Shown piece by piece: positions 6,404 to 12,547 of a stretch of 15,224 nt of DNA. This DNA comes from Thermoplasmata archaeon. GTDB lineage: Archaea > Thermoplasmatota > Thermoplasmata > Lutacidiplasmatales > UBA184. The notes beneath the pieces are model-generated. The model was given only the letters and a program-made list of their open reading frames with translations, was not told the DNA's origin and did not search any database. The translations under genes and the position numbers were made by a program. Location of the stretch: the NCBI GenBank assembly GCA_030039865.1, contig JASHUS010000034.1, forward strand, positions 1 to 15,224, in the 5' to 3' direction. Positions within the stretch are counted from its first letter, which is position 1. Each line of letters begins with the position of its first letter.

Positions 6404-6535
6404 CTAGGGGATCGGTCCGCCGAGCGCGCCGATGAAGCCGAGGTAGGCGACCACGGCGCCGACCAGGATCGCGACGGCAAAGACGACGATCAGGAATCGA
6501 AGGGGCACCGGCGGGGACTCCGCGTGCGTCGCCAC
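6404..6535 (-). CDS. Single-helix membrane microprotein (43 aa)
   Basis: A GTG-initiated frame of 43 codons beginning MATHAESPPVPLRF and ending in TAG within a CCTAGG palindrome at 6403-6408. Residues 14-36 (FLIVVFAVAILVGAVVAYLGF) form a clear transmembrane helix, preceded by a polar Pro-rich N-terminus with one Arg at the membrane boundary and followed by a Gly/Pro tail (GALGGPIP). No family is recognised; it does not match Sec61-beta or SecE well. It lies 48 bp downstream of the FKBP stop and 56 bp upstream of the other microprotein, all on one strand, so the three could form one transcript. A weak TTACTTGA element lies about 26 bp before the GTG. The evidence is composition and position; expression is unproven. 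Confidence 0.55.
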   Translation of the reverse strand: MATHAESPPVPLRFLIVVFAVAILVGAVVAYLGFIGALGGPIP

Positions 6536-6583
6536 GCGTCGGAGTACCGGACCCGGTTCAAGTAACCGAGGTCCGGACCCCGG

Positions 6584-7459
6584 TCAGTCGGATTTCGGAG
6601 TTGCTTTCGTGGCCTTGCGGGCGGGCTTGGGAGCCGACTCCGCCGTGCGCGGCGAAGCGGCCTCGGGCGGCGCGGACTCGGCGGCGTTGGCCGGCGCGCT
6701 CTCGGTCTTCTTCTCGGGCGTCGGCGTGACGTACTCCTCGACGAACCGGATCGCCTCGGGATGGAGCTGCGAACGGATCCGGTCGATGACCCGCGGCTTC
6801 GCCGCCATCCAGGCGATGTCGAACTTCGAGCGCTCGGGCACCTTGATCGTGAACGCCTTCTCCCGGTGCTCGATGTGGAACTCTCCCGAGCGACCGTACT
6901 GGAGTTCGAGGATCGCGCGGACCTGCTCGACGGGGTCGGAGATCCTCTCGAGGATCTTGAACGTACCCTTGACGCGACGCCCGGCGAACGTGGGGTTGAA
7001 GTCGACGCGGACCCGGGCCGCCGTGAGCGAGACGACGCGACCGCGCCGCCCCTCGATCGTGAGCACCGTGCCGATATCGAGGTGGGCGCCTTCGCGACGC
7101 ATCTCGGGGAGCCGCTCGACCTCGTGCATCGTGAAGAGCTGGATCAACTTCGGATCGCGGTCCCCGTACGCTTCCGCGGGTGTGTACTCTCGCGTGATCT
7201 CCTCGCCGATCGCGACGCCGACGAGCGAGTTCTCGATGCCCGTGGGAAAGAAGTCCCCGCCGATCTGGTGGGGCTTCGGTCCCCAGACGTGGCCCTCGTG
7301 CACGTGGACGTTCGCGCCCTGGGCGACCTCCTCGTGCGTCGTGTCGAGGAGCTCGGTCTTGCCCGCGATCTCCGACCACAGGTCGTACTCGACGCGGACG
7401 AGGTCCCCGGCCTGGGTGGCGCCGGCGGGGCCGTGGGCCGGGTGGCTTTCGGGAGTCAT
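6584..7459 (-). CDS. FKBP-type peptidyl-prolyl isomerase, FKBP26/SlyD-like with disordered tail
   Basis: A 291-residue cytosolic folding helper. Residues 18-103 hold the first part of the FKBP domain, with GGDFFPTGIENSLVGVAIGEE (67-87) and the TPAEAYGDRDP block (93-103). An 'insert-in-flap' chaperone domain (about 104-152) follows, then DFNPTFAGRRVKGTFKI (153-169), which closes the FKBP fold. A C-terminal alpha/beta domain (175-243) is as in archaeal FKBP26-type proteins. The last 47 residues are Ala/Pro/Lys-rich with three ESAP repeats (253-256, 261-264, 274-277), an unusual, probably disordered tail. ATG 7459 is preferred; the open frame continues to 8098 only antisense-like through the GT2 gene. 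A CGTTAT box about 27 bp upstream supports this start. Two microprotein genes follow on the same strand. Confidence 0.93.
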   Translation of the reverse strand: MTPESHPAHGPAGATQAGDLVRVEYDLWSEIAGKTELLDTTHEEVAQGANVHVHEGHVWGPKPHQIGGDFFPTGIENSLVGVAIGEEITREYTPAEAYGDRDPKLIQLFTMHEVERLPEMRREGAHLDIGTVLTIEGRRGRVVSLTAARVRVDFNPTFAGRRVKGTFKILERISDPVEQVRAILELQYGRSGEFHIEHREKAFTIKVPERSKFDIAWMAAKPRVIDRIRSQLHPEAIRFVEEYVTPTPEKKTESAPANAAESAPPEAASPRTAESAPKPARKATKATPKSD

Positions 7460-7483
7460 CGGTCCGCCGACACCGGCGTGAGG

Positions 7484-7489
7484 ATAACG
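7484..7489 (-). promoter_or_regulatory. Putative box A of the FKBP gene
   Basis: CGTTAT on the minus strand, in the 95-bp gap between the GT2 stop and the FKBP ATG at 7459. The spacing of about 27 bp fits a leaderless transcript. A promoter here also implies that FKBP need not be expressed from the upstream GT2 gene. Confidence 0.35.
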
Positions 7490-7554
7490 CTTTCCGGTGC
7501 GTGAGTTGCGCCCGCGTCCCGGGCTCCCTCCGGCGGGGCGGGACGAGCCCGTCG

Positions 7555-8382
7555 CTAGCCCGCCGTACGGGACCGGTGACGTCCCGTGCGAACGATCGCC
7601 TCGACCAGCGCGGGCGGCTTCATCACCGCATCGAGGTAGCGGAGCGGGTGTCGCACGGGGCGCCGTCGCTCGGCGAGACGGTCGGTCAGCTCGCCGTTCT
7701 TGATCAGGGCCATCGCCATGGGGACATGGTAGAGCCGATACCGGCGGGACATCCATTGGAAGAGGTCGGTCTCGTCGCTCTTGTCGTGGTAGACCCACGC
7801 GTCCCGGACGAACTCCCCCCGATAGCCCCCGTGCACGGCCCGGATCTCGAGATCGTAGTCCTCCGCGCCGGGGATCGTGGGGTCGAAGTGCAACCGGCGG
7901 AGTGCGACCGTGCGCCAAGCCGTGTTCTGCAGCGGGAGGTAGCTCACGCTCCGGCCGACGAGGTCGTCGTAGATCGACTGCTCGAGCAGGTCGACGTACT
8001 GCTCGATCGAGCCCCGGGGCGGACGGCTGGGTCGGGTCGGACCGCCGGTGAAGTCCGCCCGGCCAGCCTCGATCGGCGCGACCAGATCGCCGAGCCACGC
8101 GGGCGGCGCGGACTCGTCCGAGTCGAGGAACGCCGTGGTGTCCTCAGCGATGCCAGCGAGCGAGCCCTCGCGGGCGTTCACCGCGCGTCCCGGAAATCTC
8201 ACGACGTCGATAGGGAGGCGAGGAAAACGGCGAACCGCCTCCGCGAAGAGCGCGTCCGGGCTCCTCGGCGATCCGGCAATCAGGACCCGATCGGGCCGGC
8301 GCGTCTGGGCATCGAGTGATGCGAGCGCGACTAAGAGTCGCGGGTCGTCGAGCACGGCGATTTCGACGCAAACGCTGCCCAC
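7555..8382 (-). CDS. Family 2 glycosyltransferase
   Basis: A 275-residue GT-A fold glycosyltransferase. The N-terminus (VCVEIAVLDDPRLLVALASL, 4-23, then QTRRPDRVLIA) is the GT2 nucleotide-binding start, FLDSDE (85-90) contains the DxD metal and sugar-nucleotide motif, and GAEDYDLEIR (172-181) supplies the acidic acceptor-side motif usually written ED. There is no transmembrane segment, unlike dolichol-phosphate mannosyltransferases. GTG 8382 is used because the conserved first strand begins within six residues of it. The gene is divergent from a GT4 gene 82 bp away and close to a sugar-nucleotide epimerase, so all three probably serve surface glycan or glycolipid synthesis. Donor and acceptor sugars cannot be told from sequence. 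No obvious box A lies before it. Confidence 0.85.
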   Translation of the reverse strand: MGSVCVEIAVLDDPRLLVALASLDAQTRRPDRVLIAGSPRSPDALFAEAVRRFPRLPIDVVRFPGRAVNAREGSLAGIAEDTTAFLDSDESAPPAWLGDLVAPIEAGRADFTGGPTRPSRPPRGSIEQYVDLLEQSIYDDLVGRSVSYLPLQNTAWRTVALRRLHFDPTIPGAEDYDLEIRAVHGGYRGEFVRDAWVYHDKSDETDLFQWMSRRYRLYHVPMAMALIKNGELTDRLAERRRPVRHPLRYLDAVMKPPALVEAIVRTGRHRSRTAG

Positions 8383-8437
8383 GGGAACGACGCACCCGTC
8401 GGACCGGATCCGACGAGCCGGTCTACGGCGTCAAGCC

Positions 8438-8445
8438 CTTTATGT
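8438..8445 (+). promoter_or_regulatory. Putative box A of the GT4 gene
   Basis: CTTTATGT in the GC-rich gap between the divergent glycosyltransferases. Its centre lies about 24 bp before GTG 8465, so the message is probably leaderless. This also fixes GTG 8465 as the start over upstream in-frame codons that run antisense through the GT2 gene. Confidence 0.5.
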
Positions 8446-8464
8446 GCTGACGGGTCGACGTACC

Positions 8465-9496
8465 GTGCGAGTCGTCCTCGTGGGCGGGGGCGTCCACCCG
8501 ATCCCCCCGACCGGGTACGGCGCGGTCGAGCGGATCATCGCCGACCTCGCGACCGCGCTCCGGGCCGGCGGCGACGACGTCACCATCCTCAATCAGGTCC
8601 GACGAGGCCGCACCCGCGACGAGATCCCGTTCGCCCTCGCGGTGCCGAGACTGCTGCAGGGCGAATCGTTCGATGTGATCCACGCGAACACCCCGGTCGT
8701 CGCGAACCGGCTCGCACTCGCGGGCCGACCGTTCGTGTACACCTCCCATTCACGGCACTGGTACTACCGCGCGGGGCCGACGCACCGTTGGGGATACTGG
8801 CTCGAGCGCCGGGCGGTCAAGCGGGCCCGCGCGGTGATCGCGCTGACCGAGCCGCTCGCCGCCACGATGCGCGCCGTCGTCCGCCCTCCGCTGCCGCCGG
8901 TCGCCGTGGTCCCGTTCGGGGTGGACGCGTCGGTCTACGCGCCAGCCTGGGACCGACGCACGGGACGTCGCGGTCTCGGGGTCGGCGTCGTGGCCCCGTT
9001 CAAGCGCTGGCATCTCGCGGCACGCGCCGTCCGCGGAACGGGCGCGACGCTGTCGATCGCGGGTCCGATCGCCTCCGAGGAGTACGCCGAGGTGGTCCGG
9101 CGCGAGGGCGACCACGTGCGGCTCCTCGGCGAGGTGCCGGACGAGGAGATGCGGACCCTCTTCGCGGAGAGCGACTTCCTGCTGCATCCGAGTCTCGTCG
9201 AGATCCTTTCGGCCGCCGTGCTCGAGGGACTCGCCGCGGGCCTGCCGGTGATCGGCGGTACGGGCGTCGACGGCGTCGTCGAGACGGGTCGCACGGGCTG
9301 GCGCGTCAACGACGACGACCCCGAGCCCTACGCCGAGGCGATGCGGGATCGAGTCCTTGCCCTCGTCGGCGATGATACCGCGCGCCGGTCCATGGGCGAA
9401 GCCGCCCGCGCGGAGGCGATCGAGCGTTTCGGCTGGTCGACGATCGCGGAACGGCACCGCGAGGTCTATCGGGCGGCCGCGGCGCCGGCGACCTAG
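8465..9496 (+). CDS. Family 4 glycosyltransferase (GT-B fold)
   Basis: A 343-residue retaining glycosyltransferase. The N-terminal half starts with RVVLVGGG and the glycine loop PPTGYGAVERI (14-24), typical of GT4 enzymes. The C-terminal half has VVPFGVD (148-154), the linker position usually read as 'vipnGvD', and HPSLVEILSAAVLEGLAAGLP (241-261), which includes the E-x7-E donor-binding motif Glu246/Glu254. RHWYYRAGPTHRWGYWLERRA (98-118) lies in the usual acceptor region. No membrane helix is present, so it would act at the inner membrane face or in the cytosol on nucleotide-sugar donors. It is divergent from the GT2 gene and convergent with the epimerase gene, sharing a CTAG at the stops. 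The specific sugar is unknown. Confidence 0.88.
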   Translation: MRVVLVGGGVHPIPPTGYGAVERIIADLATALRAGGDDVTILNQVRRGRTRDEIPFALAVPRLLQGESFDVIHANTPVVANRLALAGRPFVYTSHSRHWYYRAGPTHRWGYWLERRAVKRARAVIALTEPLAATMRAVVRPPLPPVAVVPFGVDASVYAPAWDRRTGRRGLGVGVVAPFKRWHLAARAVRGTGATLSIAGPIASEEYAEVVRREGDHVRLLGEVPDEEMRTLFAESDFLLHPSLVEILSAAVLEGLAAGLPVIGGTGVDGVVETGRTGWRVNDDDPEPYAEAMRDRVLALVGDDTARRSMGEAARAEAIERFGWSTIAERHREVYRAAAAPAT

Positions 9497-9497
9497 G
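9492..9497. other. Shared CCTAGG at the convergent GT4/epimerase stops
   Basis: The palindrome CCTAGG supplies TAG to the plus-strand GT4 gene (9494-9496) and TAG to the minus-strand epimerase (9495-9493), a 4-bp overlap of the two coding regions. There is no room for a separate terminator between them. Confidence 0.9.
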
Positions 9498-10458
9498 CGG
9501 GGAGCCCGCGCTCCTTCGCGATCTCGCCGATCGTTCGCGTGATCGCCTCGGCGCTCGTGTAGCGTGGGCGCCATCCGAGGGCCTCGGCCTTGTCGATCGC
9601 GAGCAGTTGTTCCGGGACGTCGCCGCTCCAGCCGCGCGCGCCCCCGGTGAACTCGATCCGGGCGTGCCCACCGTGCGCCGCGACCACCCGCTCGGCGATC
9701 TCCCCGGCGGAGATCCGGTCCCGGCAACCGAGGTTGTAGATGTTCACCGGCTGGGACGCCTTGTCGCCCACGAGCAGCATCCCGTCGACGCAGTCCTCGG
9801 TGCGGAGGTAGCTCTTCGATTGACGCCCGTCACCGAGGACCTCGAGCCGAGCCGGGTCCCGGCGGAGCTTCTCGAAGAAGTCGTAGAGGATCCCGTGCGT
9901 CATGTGGGGGCCGATGATGTTCGCGAACCGGAACAGATACGCTCGGATCCCGTAGAGATGCGCGTACGCGCAGCAGAGCGCCTCGGAGGAGAGCTTCGCG
10001 GCCGCGTAGAGCGACTGCGGCTCGAGCGGGCCGTACTCCTCGGGCGTGGGGAACGTCCGCGGCCAGCCGTAGACCACGCTCGAGGACGAAAAGAAGATGC
10101 GGGGCGTGTCGTGGCGGCGAGCGGCCTCGAGGACCTGGTACGTCGCAAGGGTCCCCTGCTCGAGGTCGACCCGAGTATCGAGCGTGCCCTTGCGGATGTC
10201 ACCGTTGGCCGCGAGATGCCAGACCTCGCTCGCCCCCGAGAACGCGTCGGCGTACTCCGCGGGCGCGTTCAGGTCGGCCACCGTCAGCGAGAGGCGATCG
10301 GACGGCGCGGCCGGCAGGTGCTCCCGGCGCCCGGTCGAAAGATTGTCGATGATGCGCACCGTCGCGCCGCGCGCGAGGAGGGCCGCCGCGAGGACGGATC
10401 CGATGGCACCCGCGCCGCCGGTGACGACGACCGGCCCGTTCCGGCCTTCGGCGCGCAC
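9493..10458 (-). CDS. NAD-dependent epimerase/dehydratase, UDP-glucose 4-epimerase (GalE)-like
   Basis: A 321-residue extended short-chain dehydrogenase/reductase. VVVTGGAGAIGSVLA (10-24) is the NAD-binding Rossmann loop (GxxGxxG at Gly14/17/20), IIDNLSTGRREHL follows, SSSSVVYG (124-131) carries the catalytic Ser region, and YAAAK (151-155) is the catalytic Tyr/Lys pair. FRFANIIGPHMTHGI and the DGRQSKSYLRTEDCVDG block place it with the sugar-nucleotide epimerases. It would convert a nucleotide-sugar for the neighbouring glycosyltransferases. GTG 10458 is chosen over the in-frame ATG 10551 because a strong TATA element at 10483-10492 lies inside that extra stretch, and the conserved fold begins at residue 9. 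Substrate specificity (UDP-Glc, UDP-GlcNAc or dTDP-sugar) is unresolved. Confidence 0.9.
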   Translation of the reverse strand: MRAEGRNGPVVVTGGAGAIGSVLAAALLARGATVRIIDNLSTGRREHLPAAPSDRLSLTVADLNAPAEYADAFSGASEVWHLAANGDIRKGTLDTRVDLEQGTLATYQVLEAARRHDTPRIFFSSSSVVYGWPRTFPTPEEYGPLEPQSLYAAAKLSSEALCCAYAHLYGIRAYLFRFANIIGPHMTHGILYDFFEKLRRDPARLEVLGDGRQSKSYLRTEDCVDGMLLVGDKASQPVNIYNLGCRDRISAGEIAERVVAAHGGHARIEFTGGARGWSGDVPEQLLAIDKAEALGWRPRYTSAEAITRTIGEIAKERGLPA

Positions 10459-10482
10459 GGGATTCCCTTCGGGCGGGGAAGC

Positions 10483-10492
10483 ATATATAAAC
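10483..10492 (-). promoter_or_regulatory. Strong box A (TATA element) of the epimerase gene
   Basis: TTTATATATG on the minus strand is the clearest archaeal TATA box in the window. The centre of its TATATG part is about 27 bp before GTG 10458, which fits leaderless initiation. Because TATATA reads the same on both strands, it might also help the divergent gene at 10544, although the distance (about 58 bp) is too long for a canonical start. Confidence 0.6.
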
Positions 10493-10502
10493 GAAGGGTC
10501 AC

Positions 10503-10509
10503 CTAAACT
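10503..10509 (+). promoter_or_regulatory. Putative box A for the 74-aa protein gene
   Basis: CTAAACT, centred about 38 bp before ATG 10544. A start site about 26 bp further on would give a leader near 12 nt, overlapping the GGTGAGG ribosome-binding sequence. Weak AT-rich match only. Confidence 0.3.
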
Positions 10510-10529
10510 CGTTGCACTGGACAATCTCC

Positions 10530-10536
10530 GGTGAGG
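10530..10536 (+). promoter_or_regulatory. Ribosome binding site of the 74-aa protein gene
   Basis: GGTGAGG lies 7 nt before ATG 10544 and contains GGTGA, complementary to the archaeal 16S rRNA 3' end. It is the best Shine-Dalgarno match in the window and shows that not every transcript here is leaderless. Confidence 0.55.
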
Positions 10537-10543
10537 GGGGGTC

Positions 10544-10768
10544 ATGCGCACGTACGTCCGGATGACCTTTCACTCGGAGGGCGCCAACCCCCTGAAGGTT
10601 CTCGAGACGATGCGGACGCTCGGATTCGAGGAGTCGATGGGGATGCACGACTTCGTCTATCGGTGGAAGGACAAGGCCGCGATCGAGGACGTCCTCAAGC
10701 TGATGGCCGAGATGCACGAGAAGCTCAAGGGTCTGGATGTCAACTACGAAATCACCACGATCTCCTGA
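10544..10768 (+). CDS. Small ferredoxin-fold-like protein of unknown function (74 aa)
   Basis: A 74-residue soluble, mildly acidic protein. Its pattern suggests beta (RTYVRMTFHSE, 2-12), alpha (NPLKVLETMRTLGF, 15-28), beta (SMGMHDFVYRW), alpha (AAIEDVLKLMAEMHEKLKG, 45-63) and a final beta strand (DVNYEITTIS), which resembles a ferredoxin-like or ACT-like fold. No cysteine or catalytic motif is seen, so a binding or regulatory role is more likely than an enzyme, by inference only. It is rich in Met and in conserved-looking charged positions, unlike a shadow frame. A good ribosome-binding site (GGTGAGG) precedes the ATG. Its 3' end overlaps the start of the winged-helix-like gene by 32 bp, so the two are probably produced together. 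Confidence 0.72.
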   Translation: MRTYVRMTFHSEGANPLKVLETMRTLGFEESMGMHDFVYRWKDKAAIEDVLKLMAEMHEKLKGLDVNYEITTIS

Positions 10769-11177
10769 TCGTGAACCGGTCCGCGCGACGGCCCGGGAGG
10801 AGACCGAGCGCCTCGAGCGCCTGCTCTTGCTTCACCTCCTCGAGCACCGGGGCCAGCAGATCCGCTTCGAGGCGTCGCAGTGGACGACCGAGTTCGGGAT
10901 CACGCGCAAGTTCTCGGCCGAGGATCCCTCCGAACTCAAGCTCGCCCTCCGCACCCTCGAGATGGGGCGGATGATCTACTTGCGGACGCAGTACGTGGTC
11001 GGCTACTCCGAGCCGAAGCACGTCTACTCGCTCACGCCGAGCGGTCACCGCAAGGCCCTCGAGTACCAGCGCGCGGATCTCGGCTTGCCGGACGACGATT
11101 CGGGCGGCGACGGGAGCGCGACCGTCCTGGACGGGGCGTCCGGTGGTGGATACCGGCGGTCGTCGCACAACTCGTGA
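10737..11177 (+). CDS. Winged-helix-like protein, possible DNA-binding regulator
   Basis: A 146-residue protein. Residues 24-106 look like a winged-helix domain: a long helix (ERLERLLLLHLLEHRG), then QIRFEASQWTTEFGITRKFS, a second helix (PSELKLALRTLEMGRMIYLR) and a wing ending in YSLTPSGHRKALEY, the 'y.LT..G...l' ending common in PadR- and MarR-like regulators. The C-terminal 35 residues (DDDSGGDGSAT onward) are low-complexity and likely disordered. ATG 10737 is the only standard start in frame before the helix; it overlaps the preceding gene by 32 bp, which is long, so a nonstandard later start cannot be excluded. The GNAT gene follows 7 bp after the stop. Family assignment is from pattern only. 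Confidence 0.6.
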   Translation: MSTTKSPRSPDREPVRATAREETERLERLLLLHLLEHRGQQIRFEASQWTTEFGITRKFSAEDPSELKLALRTLEMGRMIYLRTQYVVGYSEPKHVYSLTPSGHRKALEYQRADLGLPDDDSGGDGSATVLDGASGGGYRRSSHNS

Positions 11178-11184
11178 ACCTCGG

Positions 11185-11736
11185 ATGACGGCGCTCGAGG
11201 GCGAGTCGATTCGCCTGCGGCCGCTCGCGTCCCGCGACTATCCGACCGTCCACGCGTGGTACCAGGATCCGGAGCTCGTCGCCCCGTTCGACCGGTACGC
11301 TCCCGATACGTTCGACGAGTTCGTCCGCTCGATGGAGGTCGCGGCCGACGACCCGGCCTCGCTCGCGCCCCGCTTCGGCATCGAGGAGAAGAGCTCGGGC
11401 GTCCTCGTCGGGGCGGTCGGGCACTACGTCCCGCATCCCGTGCTCGAGTACCTCGAGGTCTGGTACCTGCTGGGCGACCGGGAGCGACGGGGGCGAGGCT
11501 ACGGTCGAGAGGCGGTCCGCCTGCTCGTCGACTACCTCTTCGCGACCCGATCGATCGAGCGCGTCGGAGCCACGGTCGACGTCGAGAACGCCGCCTCGAA
11601 CCACCTCATCGCGGGACTGGGGTTCCACGTGGACGGGACGCTCCGCTCCGCGCTCTTTCACCACGGGCGCTGGCACGACGTCTACGCTTACGGGATCACG
11701 CGACCGGAGTGGTCGGCCCGTCCGCCGCGAGCGTGA
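11185..11736 (+). CDS. GNAT family N-acetyltransferase, RimJ/RimL-like
   Basis: A 183-residue GNAT enzyme, which would transfer acetyl from acetyl-CoA to an amine, perhaps a protein N-terminus or small molecule. ESIRLRPLASRDYPTVHAW (7-25) is the typical RimJ/L opening, WYLLGDRERRGRGYGREAVRL contains the acetyl-CoA pyrophosphate loop (R-x-x-G-x-G at 102-107), and VDVENAASNHLIAGLGFHVDG (131-151) is the C-terminal GNAT block, including the conserved Asn that often contacts acetyl-CoA. GRWHDVYAYGI near 161-171 is the usual ending. ATG 11185 is chosen because homology starts seven residues later. It follows the winged-helix-like gene by 7 bp, suggesting one transcript. The last 41 bp overlap the convergent alaX gene. 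The substrate is unknown. Confidence 0.88.
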   Translation: MTALEGESIRLRPLASRDYPTVHAWYQDPELVAPFDRYAPDTFDEFVRSMEVAADDPASLAPRFGIEEKSSGVLVGAVGHYVPHPVLEYLEVWYLLGDRERRGRGYGREAVRLLVDYLFATRSIERVGATVDVENAASNHLIAGLGFHVDGTLRSALFHHGRWHDVYAYGITRPEWSARPPRA

Positions 11737-12448
11737 ACCCGAGCTCGCTCGCGCCGTCGGGGAGCGCGCGGAGCGGCTCGAGGACGATCCGCCCGATCTC
11801 GGAGGTCGACCGAAGGTGGGTCCCCCCGCAGGGGCAGACGTCCCACCCCTCGATGTCGATCACCCGCACGGGGTCGACCTGCGGCGGGAGCGGGACCAGT
11901 CCCGAGCGCGCCGAGAGGGGGTCGCGGTCCCATTCGCCCCGGGGGATGAAACGGATCGTCACGGCTCGCGGGGTCCCGACCGCGTTGCGGAGCGCCTCCT
12001 CGAGGCCCGGGAGCCGGTCCTCAGCGAGCGGTCCCTCGAGGTCGATCGTCGCGCGGTCCCCGCCGAGGATGGCCTTACGCGTACGGAGCCCCGTCTCGGA
12101 GAAGATCCGGGCGCTGAGGAAGTGCTGGGTCGTGTGGAGCCGCATGTGCCGATGTCGCCGGTCCCAATCGATCGTCCCTTCGACGTCCGAGCCGATGTCG
12201 AGATGCGGCGCCGCCGCGGACTTCACCCGGTGCAGGACCGCGGGGCCCGACTTCGCGACGTCGACCACCCGGACCTCGGTCCCGTCCGCCAGCCGCAACG
12301 TGCCCCGGTCCCCGGGCTGACCGCCGCCGGCCGGGTAGAAGTACGTGCGGTCGAGCACGACCGCCCCGGGGGGCCGCGACTCGACGCGGGCCCGGAAGGT
12401 CCGCACGTACGCGCTCGGCATATCGGGCAGGTACGCGAGTTCCGTCAT
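11696..12448 (-). CDS. alaX: Alanyl-tRNA editing protein AlaX (AlaX-M type)
   Basis: A 250-residue stand-alone editing enzyme that hydrolyses mischarged Ser-tRNA(Ala) (some also Gly-tRNA(Ala)), acting in trans beside alanyl-tRNA synthetase. The two zinc-binding motifs are intact: His105/His109 in RLHTTQHFLSA and Cys207/His211 in CPCGGTH. The N-terminal beta-barrel region is present with YPAGGGQPGDRG (38-49), the GGGQ segment that marks the medium-length AlaX-M class. Small AlaX-S lacks this region, and full AlaRS would carry the synthetase core. The ATG at 12448 follows a TTTCTC element by about 26 bp; the frame stays open upstream to 15148 only because it is antisense to PCNA and thiolase. 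The 3' end overlaps the GNAT gene by 41 bp. Confidence 0.94.
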   Translation of the reverse strand: MTELAYLPDMPSAYVRTFRARVESRPPGAVVLDRTYFYPAGGGQPGDRGTLRLADGTEVRVVDVAKSGPAVLHRVKSAAAPHLDIGSDVEGTIDWDRRHRHMRLHTTQHFLSARIFSETGLRTRKAILGGDRATIDLEGPLAEDRLPGLEEALRNAVGTPRAVTIRFIPRGEWDRDPLSARSGLVPLPPQVDPVRVIDIEGWDVCPCGGTHLRSTSEIGRIVLEPLRALPDGASELGFTLAADGPTTPVA

Positions 12449-12470
12449 CCGCGCGACGAGATGTCCGGCG

Positions 12471-12478
12471 GAGAAACC
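12471..12478 (-). promoter_or_regulatory. Putative box A of alaX
   Basis: GGTTTCTC on the minus strand, about 26 bp before ATG 12448. It resembles the CTTTTCT element before the mutase operon, giving two weak boxes of similar sequence at similar spacing. Confidence 0.35.
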
Positions 12479-12507
12479 GCTTCCCACCACCGTGCGCTCG
12501 CGCAATG

Positions 12508-12515
12508 CTTTTAAC
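12508..12515 (+). promoter_or_regulatory. Putative box A of the PCNA gene
   Basis: CTTTTAAC, an evident AT-rich island between divergent alaX and PCNA. Its centre is about 36 bp before ATG 12548, so the transcript would have a leader of about 10 nt, in which GAGGG (12539-12543) could serve as a ribosome-binding site. Confidence 0.5.
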
Positions 12516-12547
12516 AGCCATCCGGAGTGTCGCGCGCCGAGGGTTCG

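Noticed and set aside
6404..6535. The 43-aa microprotein as a SecE or Sec61-beta homologue.
   Set aside because: Its helix and GFIGALGG ending superficially recall SecE, but the conserved amphipathic helix and preceding basic motifs are absent.
8048..8464. N-terminal extension of the GT4 glycosyltransferase.
   Set aside because: It lies antisense within the GT2 gene, and the GT-B fold starts at GTG 8465 after a box A.
9492..9497. CCTAGG palindrome as a recombination or restriction-avoidance site.
   Set aside because: Its position is fully explained by the two facing TAG stop codons, and there is no associated repeat or integrase.
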